DNA of 56,059 bases, from assembly GCA_024636495.1 (NCBI GenBank), contig JAGXGZ010000016.1, positions 1-56,059 of the forward strand, read 5' to 3'. Of this stretch, positions 48,729 through 56,059 are shown piece after piece (positions within the stretch are counted from its first letter, which is position 1; each line of letters starts with the position of its first letter). The notes beneath the pieces are model-generated. The model was not told where the DNA came from, ran no database searches, and saw only the letters and a list, made by a program, of their open reading frames with translations. Position numbers and translations under genes: made by a program. The DNA is from Roseobacter sp. (GTDB taxonomy: Bacteria; Pseudomonadota; Alphaproteobacteria; Rhodobacterales; Rhodobacteraceae).

Positions 48729-49520
48729 TCAGGCGCGATGCGCACCGTCTGCTAGGGTTTTCACGAAAGCCAACACATCAGCCACAGACGCGCCTTGTGC
48801 GATCTTGGACACAATCGCGGATCCTACCACGCAGCCATCAGCAACAGCAGAAATGGCCTGCGCTTTTTCAGGGGTATTGACGCCGAACCCTACGATCACG
48901 GGCAACCCGCTGGCGTTCTGAATGCGCACAACTTCGGGGGCCACATCCCCTGCATCGGCTTCAGCCGATCCGGTGATCCCGGTGATCGAGACATAGTAAA
49001 CGAACCCCGAGGTATTCTGAACCACCCGTGGCAGACGTTTGTCATCTGTTGTCGGGGTGGCAAGTCGGATGAAATTCAGACCAGCCGCCTGTGCGGGAAT
49101 GCACAGCTCGGCATCCTCTTCTGGCGGCAGATCGACAACAATCAGCCCGTCCACGCCAGCCGCCTTGGCCGCCGTCAGAAATTTATCAACGCCTTTGGAA
49201 TAGATCGGGTTGTAGTACCCCATCAAAACGATAGGGGTGGTATCGTCTTGCTCGCGAAAGGCAGCAGCCAGGGCAAGCGTTTTATCCAGCGTCATGCCGC
49301 CTTCCAACGCGCGCTGGCCCGCCAACTGGATCGCAGGGCCATCTGCCATCGGGTCGGTGAACGGCAAACCCAGCTCGATAATATCCACTCCGGCCTTTGG
49401 CAGACCGCGCACAATCTCTAGCGATGTATCAAAGTCGGGATCGCCTGCCATGACATACGACACAAAGGCTTTCTTTCCTTGTGATTTCAGGTCTGCGAAT
49501 TTTGCGTCGATGCGTGTCAT
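48729..49520 (-). CDS. trpA: Tryptophan synthase alpha chain
   Basis: 263 residues: [24 protein letters not shown] includes the catalytic Asp; [19 protein letters not shown] and [11 protein letters not shown] follow. It cleaves indole-3-glycerol phosphate to indole for TrpB, which is encoded 5.7 kb away on the other strand. ATG 49520; the open extension upstream has no support. Confidence 0.95.
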   Translation of the reverse strand: MTRIDAKFADLKSQGKKAFVSYVMAGDPDFDTSLEIVRGLPKAGVDIIELGLPFTDPMADGPAIQLAGQRALEGGMTLDKTLALAAAFREQDDTTPIVLMGYYNPIYSKGVDKFLTAAKAAGVDGLIVVDLPPEEDAELCIPAQAAGLNFIRLATPTTDDKRLPRVVQNTSGFVYYVSITGITGSAEADAGDVAPEVVRIQNASGLPVIVGFGVNTPEKAQAISAVADGCVVGSAIVSKIAQGASVADVLAFVKTLADGAHRA

Positions 49521-49695
49521 TGGGGCTGCCCTTTTAGCTGTTCTTGTTGAAATGCCGAATAAGACAGCAGAAATCAATGCAGGTCGGTGCGCTGAGGCGC
49601 GGGAATCCTTAAACTTCGGCCTTCAGACCACGAATTTTACGTGTTCAACGCTGCCATGCTCTTCTAATCCATCAAACCGCACCTAAATGTGCGCT

Positions 49696-49887
49696 ATGAA
49701 TTATGTACTCGCCCTGCTTTTACCCCCGCTGTCGATCTTTTTGACTGGTCGTATTTTTACAGCCATAATCGTCTTGCTGATCTGGATCCCTGCAGTGATC
49801 TTTTCCGGCGGATTGACACATCCGATGTTTATTATTCTGGCGTGGATCCTGATCTACCAAAGCCATGAAGACCGCCGCGCGCGCTAA
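49696..49887 (+). CDS. Small Pmp3/YqaE-like membrane protein
   Basis: 63 residues with two hydrophobic helices: LALLLPPLSIFLTG matches the Pmp3 signature LPPLxVFL, then IFTAIIVLLIWIPAVIF and a third short hydrophobic run, ending with basic SHEDRRAR. Pmp3 proteins affect membrane potential and salt tolerance. It is slightly longer than classical members. An ATG three codons upstream is possible; no strong ribosome site. Confidence 0.65.
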   Translation: MNYVLALLLPPLSIFLTGRIFTAIIVLLIWIPAVIFSGGLTHPMFIILAWILIYQSHEDRRAR

Positions 49888-49946
49888 GACTTGCGCAAAC
49901 CCCGCCAAAACCCTAGGACAGCGCCAAGTTATAAAGGATGTCTGTC

Positions 49947-51044
49947 ATGGGTTTTAAAATGGGAATCGTGGGTCTGCCAAATGTTGGCAAATCGACCCTC
50001 TTCAACGCGCTGACCCGGACGGCCGCCGCACAGGCTGCCAACTTTCCGTTTTGCACAATTGAACCCAATGTGGGCGAAGTTGCCGTGCCTGACGCCCGTC
50101 TGGATAAACTGGCCGAGATTGCCAAATCGAAATCGATCATCCCGACGCGCATGACATTCGTTGATATAGCGGGTCTGGTCAAAGGTGCGTCCAAGGGCGA
50201 AGGGCTGGGCAACCAGTTTCTGGCCAACATCCGTGAAACAGATGCTATCGCCCACGTGCTGCGCTGTTTTGAGGATGGCGATGTCACCCATGTCGAGGGT
50301 CGCGTTGACCCGGTGGCCGATGCCGAAACCATTGATACTGAACTGATGCTTGCCGATCTGGAAAGCATCGAAAAGCGTCGCGCAGGATTGGCCCGCAAGC
50401 TGAAAGGCAACGACAAGGACGCCGCCCAGCAAGACCGCCTTTTGGCCCTTGCCCAAGCTGCCATCGAAGAGGGCAAGCCCGCCCGCACGATCCAGATCGA
50501 CGAAGACGACGCCAAAGCATGGCGCATGCTGCAACTGCTGACGACCAAGCCGGTGCTTTATGTCTGCAACGTTGGCGAATCCGAGGCCGCAGAGGGCAAC
50601 GCGCTGTCTGCCGCTGTCGCTGAGATGGCCGCTGAACAAGGCAATTCCGCGGTGATCATCTCGGCCCAGATCGAAGAAGAGATCAGCCAGCTTGAACGCG
50701 AAGAAGCCGATATGTTCCTTGAGGAAATGGGTCTGAAGGAAGCCGGGCTCGACCGTCTGATCCGCGCCGGCTATGAATTGCTGCACCTCGAGACGTATTT
50801 CACCGTCGGCCCGAAAGAGGCCCGCGCCTGGACAATCAAACACGGCACCTCGGCCCCGAAAGCCGCTGGCGTAATCCACGGTGATTTCGAAAAAGGCTTT
50901 ATCCGCGCCGAAACCATCGCCTACGACGACTTCGTCACCTTGGGCGGCGAGGGGCCAGCGAAAGAAGCGGGAAAAATGCGTTCAGAAGGCAAGGCGTACA
51001 CCGTCAAAGACGGCGACGTGCTGCATTTCTTGTTTAATAACTAA
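49947..51044 (+). CDS. ychF: YchF/OLA1-family ATPase
   Basis: 365 residues: [15 protein letters not shown] (G1), [18 protein letters not shown] (G3), a coiled-coil insert around residues 130-200, and a C-terminal TGS domain ([34 protein letters not shown]). A ribosome-associated ATPase linked to redox stress. AAAGG nine bases before ATG 49947 favours MGFKMGIVG over the ATG three codons earlier. It overlaps the convergent HTH gene by 11 bases. Confidence 0.95.
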   Translation: MGFKMGIVGLPNVGKSTLFNALTRTAAAQAANFPFCTIEPNVGEVAVPDARLDKLAEIAKSKSIIPTRMTFVDIAGLVKGASKGEGLGNQFLANIRETDAIAHVLRCFEDGDVTHVEGRVDPVADAETIDTELMLADLESIEKRRAGLARKLKGNDKDAAQQDRLLALAQAAIEEGKPARTIQIDEDDAKAWRMLQLLTTKPVLYVCNVGESEAAEGNALSAAVAEMAAEQGNSAVIISAQIEEEISQLEREEADMFLEEMGLKEAGLDRLIRAGYELLHLETYFTVGPKEARAWTIKHGTSAPKAAGVIHGDFEKGFIRAETIAYDDFVTLGGEGPAKEAGKMRSEGKAYTVKDGDVLHFLFNN

Positions 51045-52659
51045 GGTTCGCCTCGGCCTGATCAATCCGCGCAAGAAGATCATCACAGCGCTGCGTTTGA
51101 TAATCCGACCCATCGACAAAAAACGCCCGCGCGGCGCTGACATACGCGCGCGCTTCGACCAAAAGCGCTGCGTCAGGGGCAAGCGCGTGCCGGGCAAGGG
51201 CCAAGTCCGCGATGTTCCATTTTAGTCTTGCCCAACCAAACGGGGCTTCTTTGCTGTATGCAAGCGCTTCGCAGGCGGCAAAGCTTTGGCGGGCAGTTTG
51301 AAGCATGTCCAAATCGGCTGTAACACTGCCCAGCCAACGTTGAGCAACGGCCAAGTTATTTCTGGTCCTTCCCAATTCAACCTTGTCGGCCTTACCACTC
51401 ATCAGCATGAGCGCTGTTTCCAAAGCGTCTGCCGCTTCGAGCAAGAACGCTGCGTCACTAGACAGCTCACCGAGCTTCATTAGCGAAATTGAGAGAGATT
51501 CCCAACCAATGTGTTGCTCCGGGGACTTTTCCGCAATGTCGATCTCTAACGCGGCACGTTGGGCATGAACCGATAACCTTAGAAGCTCAGCATCTTTTGT
51601 CCGTTTGCCCAGTTCCTGTTGCACAGCTCCAAGCCCACCTTGAGAAGCTGACCAATTTACAGGCTCTTTCTGCTTTGATGTTTTCTTGATCGCAGCGGAA
51701 AAGGCATTTTGGGCCACCACAAGGTGGCGGTCATTGGCTGATCGCTCTGCCAAACGGAAATGAGACCAGCCAAGAGAATAGAGAGCCGAAGCCGCCAATC
51801 CAGATTTTGTCTTGACGCGTTCATAATTGAATTTGGCCAGTTCCAACCCGACCTTCAATGCAAACAGATCGCCCGCCTTGTCGCCTTTCTCGCGCCATTC
51901 ATGGGCCTTGCTATTAATCATCCAAAACAGCTTTCCAGCCTGCGGATTTTGCCGCAGGTCTGCGACCAGTCGTTTGGCGGCCAGATCGGGGCGGTTGCGC
52001 AGCCGGTCCTGGTCAAGGCGGCGGGCCAGCATCGCTGCGGCCTGCTGTGCCAGCCGCTCTTGCTCCGTCTTATGCGCCTCACGCATCCGCCGCTCTTCTT
52101 GATCCAGCAGCGCATCCGCATCGTCCAGTTCGCCCGCATCATTCAGCTTGGTAACTTCGGCCATCACAGCGTTCATCTGGCTGCCGGTATTGTCAGGGGG
52201 CATTTCGCCCCGCTGCCGAATACGCTGCGCGGCTTCCAATGCTTTGCGTAAACCCAAATAAGCCTCTTCCCGATCGCGGTGCGTTCCTTCGGCATAGGTA
52301 TTGGCTAGCTGGATCAGAAGTTCTTCACTTGCGCCTTCAGTCACGTTCTCGCGTTGTGCGCGATCCATAATCAAATCTGCATCGCGCTCCGCTTTGGTCT
52401 CGTCGCTGTCATCCGAAGCGTCCGTATCAAGGAACCTGTCGATCCAAGTCTCGTCCATCTCGAGTGCTTGGATGAAACGCCCGACGGTCCTTGAATTCAA
52501 GGTCTCTTTGCGCCCCTTTTCGATCTTGGAAATAAGCGATTTGCCGACAGGTGGGTTTATGGCAGCGCCTAACTCGTCCAGCGTCCATGTCTTGAGGGAT
52601 CGCGCGCGCTTCACAGCAAGGCCAAACGCCTTCAGGTCCTGTGTGGAAACTTTAGTCAA
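51034..52659 (-). CDS. XRE-type HTH protein with a long helical-repeat C-terminus
   Basis: 541 residues. Residues 1-75 are an XRE helix-turn-helix (VKRARSLKTWTLDELGAAI, KSLISKIEKGRK, FIQALEMDETWIDRFL). An acidic linker and a long charged coiled coil (about 170-225, REAHKTEQERLAQQAAAML) lead to TPR-like helical repeats (A-L-Y-S-L-G-W-S-H-F-R-L-A, E-T-A-L-M-L, N-L-A-V-A-Q-R-W-L-G) to the end. Start is TTG at 52659; no ATG before residue 69. Looks like a DNA-binding regulator with a protein or peptide-sensing solenoid. Divergent from a 57-residue peptide gene. Confidence 0.75.
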   Translation of the reverse strand: MTKVSTQDLKAFGLAVKRARSLKTWTLDELGAAINPPVGKSLISKIEKGRKETLNSRTVGRFIQALEMDETWIDRFLDTDASDDSDETKAERDADLIMDRAQRENVTEGASEELLIQLANTYAEGTHRDREEAYLGLRKALEAAQRIRQRGEMPPDNTGSQMNAVMAEVTKLNDAGELDDADALLDQEERRMREAHKTEQERLAQQAAAMLARRLDQDRLRNRPDLAAKRLVADLRQNPQAGKLFWMINSKAHEWREKGDKAGDLFALKVGLELAKFNYERVKTKSGLAASALYSLGWSHFRLAERSANDRHLVVAQNAFSAAIKKTSKQKEPVNWSASQGGLGAVQQELGKRTKDAELLRLSVHAQRAALEIDIAEKSPEQHIGWESLSISLMKLGELSSDAAFLLEAADALETALMLMSGKADKVELGRTRNNLAVAQRWLGSVTADLDMLQTARQSFAACEALAYSKEAPFGWARLKWNIADLALARHALAPDAALLVEARAYVSAARAFFVDGSDYQTQRCDDLLARIDQAEANLSY

Positions 52660-52810
52660 CTTTTCTCAAGTCCTGACAACTGAAGGAAATCTATAGCGCG
52701 GAACGTCAACTCTGTGTCAGCGATTTTACCTGATCAAACGACCACAATGGACGCATGGGGTCAACAGGCCTCTGACTGGCCAGTCTTAACCTAATCTAAG
52801 GATAAGACAC
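52660..52810. promoter_or_regulatory. Divergent control region with GTCAAC repeats and a palindrome
   Basis: Three GTCAAC direct repeats at 52655, 52705 and 52760 (50 and 55 bp apart, about five turns each) and a perfect 12-bp palindrome GACTGGCCAGTC at 52774-52785, 25 bp before the small peptide ATG. TAATCT at 52792 could be a -10 element. Binding by the adjacent XRE protein is inferred. Confidence 0.45.
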
Positions 52811-52984
52811 ATGATAACGACATTAATAATTGTTCAGACAGCGCTGTTCTCGTGGATCATGTCCACGCAAGGCAGCAACCTTACCTTCGCCGCCCTATGC
52901 GCTTTGGCGCTCGGCGGCGTCCCCGTCCGCTGGGTGGTCGGGATGACCATCTTGTTCCACATATGCTTGGCGTTTGCCAAGTAG
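52811..52984 (+). CDS. 57-residue hydrophobic membrane peptide
   Basis: ATG at 52811 has AAGGA eight bases upstream. The product starts MITTLIIVQTALFSWIMSTQ, then FAALCALALGGVPV and VVGMTILFHICLAFAK: two membrane segments with almost no charged residues. No family recognised. Divergent from the XRE/helical-repeat gene and 16 bases before the putative prophage end. Confidence 0.55.
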   Translation: MITTLIIVQTALFSWIMSTQGSNLTFAALCALALGGVPVRWVVGMTILFHICLAFAK

Positions 52985-53000
52985 CGGGTGTGAAGATGAC

Positions 53001-53152
53001 TGTGGGGGGAGACATTTGAGACATCCGAGAGCTTTGGCCAAGCCGTCGCGAACCGTTGCGGATCAATAGAAGTCGTCGATCAGACACCGAAATCGCTTTG
53101 AGACACAATTTCGCTCAGAAGAGATGCAATCGGCGCAACATTTGAGTCAAAT
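53001..53152 (+). mobile_element. Putative left end of a Mu-like prophage with end repeats
   Basis: Right of the 57-residue gene the sequence begins TGTGGGGGG at 53001. The 9-mer TTTGAGACA occurs at 53015-53023 and 53097-53105, and TTTGAGTCA at 53141-53149 (inside the palindrome ATTTGAGTCAAAT, 53140-53152), all in one orientation. Spaced same-direction repeats within about 150 bp of a TG-starting end are how Mu transposase sites are laid out. The exact end and the other end are not proved. Confidence 0.45.
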
Positions 53153-53181
53153 ACGCACCAAAATGCCCAAGCCCTTTAGGC

Positions 53182-53856
53182 TCAGACCATAGTTCGACCA
53201 ACCCAGACGACGCGGCCGATGATTTCAAGGTAGTCGATATCGACGCCATCGACCCGTTCGACAGGGTAGTCAGGGTTCGAGGAGATCAGATCGATATGGT
53301 GGGGACGCTTGACCACCCGCTTCAAAAACAGAGCGTCAGCATAAGAAATCGCATAGATCGCGTTGTGTGGCTGAGTTTCTGACGTGTCGATCATCACCAG
53401 GTCGCCGTCGCCGATCACGGGGATCATGCTGTCACCCCGTGCATCGACGATGACCATATTGCTCGCACTCCGGCCTGTTAGTTTCTTGCCAAAGAAGTCT
53501 TCTGCAAAAGGGATAGGGGACAATTCAGAGGCGCGATCTGTGAAGCTGCCGTTGCCGGCTGAGAGGTGTACGTCGAAGCGTCGAATATAGTGAGAAGGTG
53601 CAGCAAAAGGTATATGCTCAGATGGCTTGGCTGGCGCGGATTGGCGCTCCTTCCCGAGCTTGCGACTGCCGCTCGCGATGACGCCTTGAATTCCCCGATT
53701 AGATGCAGGCAAACCAACGGCGGCAATGAGCGTCTGAACGCCAGCGAGGGGCGGCTCTGAGACGCTGCCCGTCCAGTTTTGCAATGTTCTTCTGGGAATT
53801 CCTGTTCGATTTTCTGCCTGAGTGAGGCCACCCAATTGGAGAACTAATTCCTCCAC
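53182..53856 (-). CDS. Phage repressor, LexA-like S24 peptidase family
   Basis: 224 residues from a GTG at 53856. N-terminal HTH (LGGLTQAENRTGIPRRTLQNW), a Pro/Lys-rich linker, and a C-terminal S24 domain with the Ser nucleophile in VDARGDSMIPVI and the general-base Lys in DALFLKRVV. CI-type repressor cleaved on SOS induction. The frame is open to a TTG at 53979, but that extension translates the operator array, so the shorter start is preferred; neither has a good ribosome site. Confidence 0.78.
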   Translation of the reverse strand: MEELVLQLGGLTQAENRTGIPRRTLQNWTGSVSEPPLAGVQTLIAAVGLPASNRGIQGVIASGSRKLGKERQSAPAKPSEHIPFAAPSHYIRRFDVHLSAGNGSFTDRASELSPIPFAEDFFGKKLTGRSASNMVIVDARGDSMIPVIGDGDLVMIDTSETQPHNAIYAISYADALFLKRVVKRPHHIDLISSNPDYPVERVDGVDIDYLEIIGRVVWVGRTMV

Positions 53857-53883
53857 GAAGCCAGCTGAAGAGAATTCGTCGCT

Positions 53884-53943
53884 GTCGGACTTAACTCGCT
53901 TAAGTCCGACGCTTTTGTCGAACTTAACTGCCCTTGTCGGACC
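53884..53943. promoter_or_regulatory. Operator array between the repressor and ner
   Basis: GTCGGACTTAA (53884) and TTAAGTCCGAC (53900) form a perfect 11-bp inverted repeat with a 5-base spacer. GTCGAACTTAA follows at 53917 and GTCGGACC at 53936. Four half-sites just upstream of the repressor start fit autoregulation and control of the rightward early operon. Confidence 0.65.
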
Positions 53944-54112
53944 TCCTAGAATTCCCTTTGAAGTCAATCGAATAAGCAATATCTGCCTTCAATTGAGCCA
54001 AATATTGCCGTAATAGCCGGATTTGGCGTTGTATTTTAACCCACGTATTTCCAAAACTACATCATGTCGTCGTTACACGCAGGCCCGCCAGCCTGTTTCA
54101 GAAAGGACCATC

Positions 54113-54418
54113 ATGAGCAAGAATAATCACCCGTGGGACCCGGCGGATATCCTGTGTGCATAGGCAAAAAAGGGGTTGAGCTACGCAGAAGTTGCCCGAC
54201 GCCACGATATACATCGCGGTACGGTTCAGAACGCAGCCACCCGTCCATGCTTTGCCGGTGAAAACGCCATTTCCAATGAATCAGGCGTTCCAGCGCACGA
54301 GATTTGGCCGGACCGGTATGACGCGCAAGGCTTGCCCCTGCACAAGAAGGACCGCCGCGATCTTAACGCAGACATTGCGGAGAGGTCACGTCAAATCGGT
54401 CAGGAGGCACGGGCATGA
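54113..54418 (+). pseudogene. Ner-like phage regulator broken by an in-frame TAG
   Basis: AAAGGA precedes the ATG at 54113. The frame reads MSKNNHPWDPADILCA, then TAG at 54161-54163, then continues AKKGLSYAEVARRHDIHRGTV… to a TGA at 54416. The HPW start, HTH-like middle and late I-W-P-D-R-Y are typical of Mu Ner/Nlp regulators. If the stop is ignored it is 101 residues. Re-initiation at the TTG at 54176 would lose the first helix. A change from CAG or TGG explains the stop. Confidence 0.7.
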
Positions 54419-54789
54419 GCGAATTTGATGCCAAATCTGGCCATCCGAAAGTGATCTGCGACTATTCATCCCCAGAATATGCGGCCCTAGAAGCCGGGAT
54501 AAACCCGGGATCCTAAGTGATAGCGTCCACATTTGGCATTCCATACATGGCTGCCAGATTTGGAATGCTGCAGGCAGCCACTGGTCCATTGTTTGCGTTC
54601 GCCAAGTCCGAAGCAGTCGAAGCCTTGCACGCCTGGACGGACATGAACGCGCTTGCTGGTCAATGCAGGCCAGCTGATCCCGAAGCCGTTGCAGCTATCG
54701 CAAGGATGTCGATCGCCACCGAAAAAATGATGCGCGCCGTCGCCATTGGGCAGGCAGCGCACCGGTCTCCAAAAGAGGTAAAACACTGA
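54415..54789 (+). pseudogene. Small phage gene with an in-frame TAA (or two tandem mini-ORFs)
   Basis: ATG 54415 overlaps the ner stop (ATGA). It encodes 33 residues (…YAALEAGINPGS), TAA at 54514-54516, then the same frame goes on without a gap from GTG 54517 for 90 residues (VIASTFGIPYMAARFGML … SPKEVKH). Either one 124-residue gene broken by a CAA-to-TAA change, or two coupled genes. No family recognised. Confidence 0.45.
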
Positions 54790-55058
54790 TGCAGGTTCAA
54801 GCCTCCCAATATCCGCTGTGCGTTTCTTTCCAGTCGGTTGATCTGAAGGATCATCACTTGGCTGAAGATGGCTATGTCATCCACAACGTTGCTGAATTTG
54901 CGCTTGTGCGCAGAGGTCGCGGCTATGTCGTGCGCAACCTTGACGAGGATCGCAACCGTTGCTGGTGTCTGGTACACTGTCTGAGTTTCCACACGACACT
55001 GCTGGGGGGAATGGCAGGATTGGCCCGCGCTCATCAAGGGTTGGAGGTGCCAACATGA
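54789..55058 (+). CDS. Small phage early-region protein
   Basis: 89 residues starting MQVQASQYPLCVSFQSVDLK; the start shares one base with the preceding stop (TGATG) and the end overlaps the next ATG (ATGA). Contains CWCLVHC, perhaps a Cys cluster. No family recognised; assigned to the prophage by the overlap chain. Confidence 0.6.
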   Translation: MQVQASQYPLCVSFQSVDLKDHHLAEDGYVIHNVAEFALVRRGRGYVVRNLDEDRNRCWCLVHCLSFHTTLLGGMAGLARAHQGLEVPT

Positions 55059-55315
55059 GCGGTGCCCAAACCTCCTTGGTCGATTTTGACCGTCACCCAA
55101 CCCGTCAGCCCGGCGACTCCATCGCGTGAAAGATCAAGGCCGCGCTAAACAAGTGTCAAAGCATTGTCGAGGTCAACACCACCGCGCGGCACTACGCCAA
55201 AGAGGTTCGCGACCTGGAACTTTCCAGCACCCAGCTGGATCGTGAGGTGGCGATTCAGATCAAGAACCTTGCCGCTTATCGCCGCAAGATGCTGTCGGTG
55301 GAGCAAAGCGCATGA
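55055..55315 (+). pseudogene. Small phage gene broken by an in-frame TGA
   Basis: ATG 55055 overlaps the upstream stop; the frame gives 24 residues (…RQPGDSIA), TGA at 55127-55129, then 61 more residues (KIKAALNKCQSIVEVNTTAR… MLSVEQSA) up to a TGA that overlaps the next ATG. The second part is a clear helical/coiled-coil sequence. TGG to TGA is the simplest cause. Function unknown. Confidence 0.6.
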
Positions 55316-55611
55316 ACGCCCCGCGACACTTCACGGAGCGCGTGGCGAAGCCCGGCGCGATCATCGTCAAGGTTGATTACCCATTTGCGATTGAGAGGCT
55401 GGATGACACTTACCGCGTTATCGACGGTAGGACTGACGCTTTGGTTAAAGAGACCGACAGCCTCTCTTCAGCTGCAGGCACGCTTGGGATGGAAGCCAAA
55501 CGCGTCAGGCAGGCCGCCAAAACCCGCAGACGCCCCTGTATACGTTGCACCAAGACCTTCTTCTCAGAGGGATCGCATCACCGCACGTGCGACACCTGCC
55601 GACATATTTGA
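55312..55611 (+). CDS. Phage-type protein with C-terminal zinc ribbon
   Basis: 99 residues, intact. The N-terminal part (MNAPRHFTERVAKPGAIIVK) is unassigned; the C-terminal RRPCIRCTKTFFSEGSHHRT plus CDTC gives a CxxC…CxxC zinc finger common in small phage regulators. ATGA overlap with the upstream frame and TTGA overlap downstream. Confidence 0.65.
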   Translation: MNAPRHFTERVAKPGAIIVKVDYPFAIERLDDTYRVIDGRTDALVKETDSLSSAAGTLGMEAKRVRQAAKTRRRPCIRCTKTFFSEGSHHRTCDTCRHI

Positions 55612-55910
55612 CCTTGAATGATCTGATGCCCGTTTTGACGCCCCATCTTGCCCTGACCACGCAGACCGCCCGGCACAAAATACCCGACGGCGCTGCGCGC
55701 GCGGCCACGCTGACCGACCGGATCAGCCTGGCCGTTGCATGGGCGCTGAAATCCTGCGACCTGCCCCGCGAGGAAGTAGCCTGCCGGATGAGCGCTCATC
55801 TGGTTCACGTGGTCAGCGTCAACATACTGCATGGCTATGCCGCGCAATCCAAATTTGATCATCGCATCACACTGGAACGGTTCATGGCGTTGATCCCACT
55901 TGTACTATGA
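55608..55910 (+). CDS. Small helical phage early-region protein
   Basis: 100 residues from a TTG at 55608 overlapping the previous stop (TTGA); ATG 55626 is the alternative, giving 94. Helical, with KIPDGAARAATLTDRISLAVAW, then SCDLPREEVACRMSA. No family recognised. Last gene before the window edge. Confidence 0.55.
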   Translation: MTLNDLMPVLTPHLALTTQTARHKIPDGAARAATLTDRISLAVAWALKSCDLPREEVACRMSAHLVHVVSVNILHGYAAQSKFDHRITLERFMALIPLVL

Positions 55911-55963
55911 ACCAAAGAGCGAGAGCGCTGAGAACCTACGGTTCATGGAAATCATTCACTGCC

Positions 55964-56040
55964 CCCCTCTCGGGACATCGCTGCGCGATACCCTGTCGGG
56001 CAATGGGACAGGGTTATGCGAAGCATGATCCCGAGAGGGG
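55964..56040. repeat. 77-nt long imperfect hairpin
   Basis: Outer arms CCCCTCTCGGGA (55964-55975) and TCCCGAGAGGGG (56029-56040) are perfect; an inner perfect 8-bp stem ACCCTGTC/GACAGGGT (55990-55997, 56007-56014) caps it with a 9-base loop, and the middle pairs partly (CAT/ATG, GCG/CGC). No T-run follows. Could be a structured RNA, a protein-binding dyad or an end-related element of the prophage. Confidence 0.6.
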
Positions 56041-56059
56041 ATAAGCAATTCCTCGAAAC

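Noticed and set aside
49929..50879. 316-codon minus-strand frame
   Set aside because: Antisense to ychF; no recognisable domain.
53857..53979. N-terminal 41-codon extension of the S24 repressor
   Set aside because: It translates the operator repeats, is unusually basic, starts with TTG and has no ribosome site; kept as an alternative only.

Overview
The window reads as chromosomal DNA of an aerobic marine alphaproteobacterium of the Rhodobacterales (Roseobacter group). The basis is protein style and gene order: a sucC–mesaconyl-CoA hydratase–malyl-CoA lyase block beside mdh and sdh, the ethylmalonyl-CoA pathway genes ccr and ecm, an HvrA/H-NS-like protein, a LuxI/LuxR pair, an L25/Pth pair with a long Pth tail, and BMP-type nucleoside importers. 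Species cannot be fixed from the sequence alone.

Layout. 1-12.4 kb: central carbon metabolism. The 5' end of sucC lies at the left edge. A minus-strand operon follows with two ethylmalonyl-CoA pathway enzymes (mch, mcl2) plus nnrU-like, DUF1737 and DUF4344 genes, then a TSUP exporter, a PRC-barrel protein, mdh, and sdhCDA–lipoprotein–fkbM–sdhB. sucC and sdhC each have an upstream pair of TGTGATCACA palindromes whose centres are exactly 21 bp apart, which suggests one shared TCA-cycle regulator. 12.4-16 kb: FAD dehydrogenase/DUF1989 pair, deoD, H-NS-like protein. 16-21.3 kb: ecm and ccr, with a membrane acyltransferase gene between them. 21.5-23.2 kb: quorum-sensing locus (a small leader ORF overlapping luxR, then luxI). 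23.2-32 kb: RecD-like helicase, SDR, TIGR02186/TSUP pair, BMP-type ABC importer. 32-39.7 kb: rimI–tsaB–nfuA-like, usp, ilvE, M48 lipoprotein, IMPACT-like protein, hemolysin III-like, DCC protein, a two-repeat protein and rimO. 39.7-51 kb: asmA-like, trpB, DUF2237, serine hydrolase, DUF2332, pth, rplY, lldD, trpA, small Pmp3-like protein, ychF.

51-56 kb: accessory DNA. A 541-residue HTH plus helical-repeat regulator stands divergent to a 57-residue membrane peptide. Then comes the left part of what looks like a Mu-type transposable prophage: end-like repeats, an S24 repressor, a repressor operator array, a ner-like gene, and a chain of tiny genes joined by 1- or 4-base overlaps. Three positions in this chain carry single in-frame stops (TAG, TAA, TGA) while every gene junction is preserved, so the element looks decayed by point nonsense mutations. 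No transposase gene is visible before the window ends. A 77-nt near-perfect dyad sits just inside the right edge.

How the genes work together: ccr, ecm, mch and mcl2 are four steps of acetyl-CoA assimilation through the ethylmalonyl-CoA pathway, whose products (glyoxylate, malate, succinyl-CoA) enter the TCA cycle served by sucC, sdh and mdh. No tRNA, rRNA, CRISPR array or insertion sequence was recognised.
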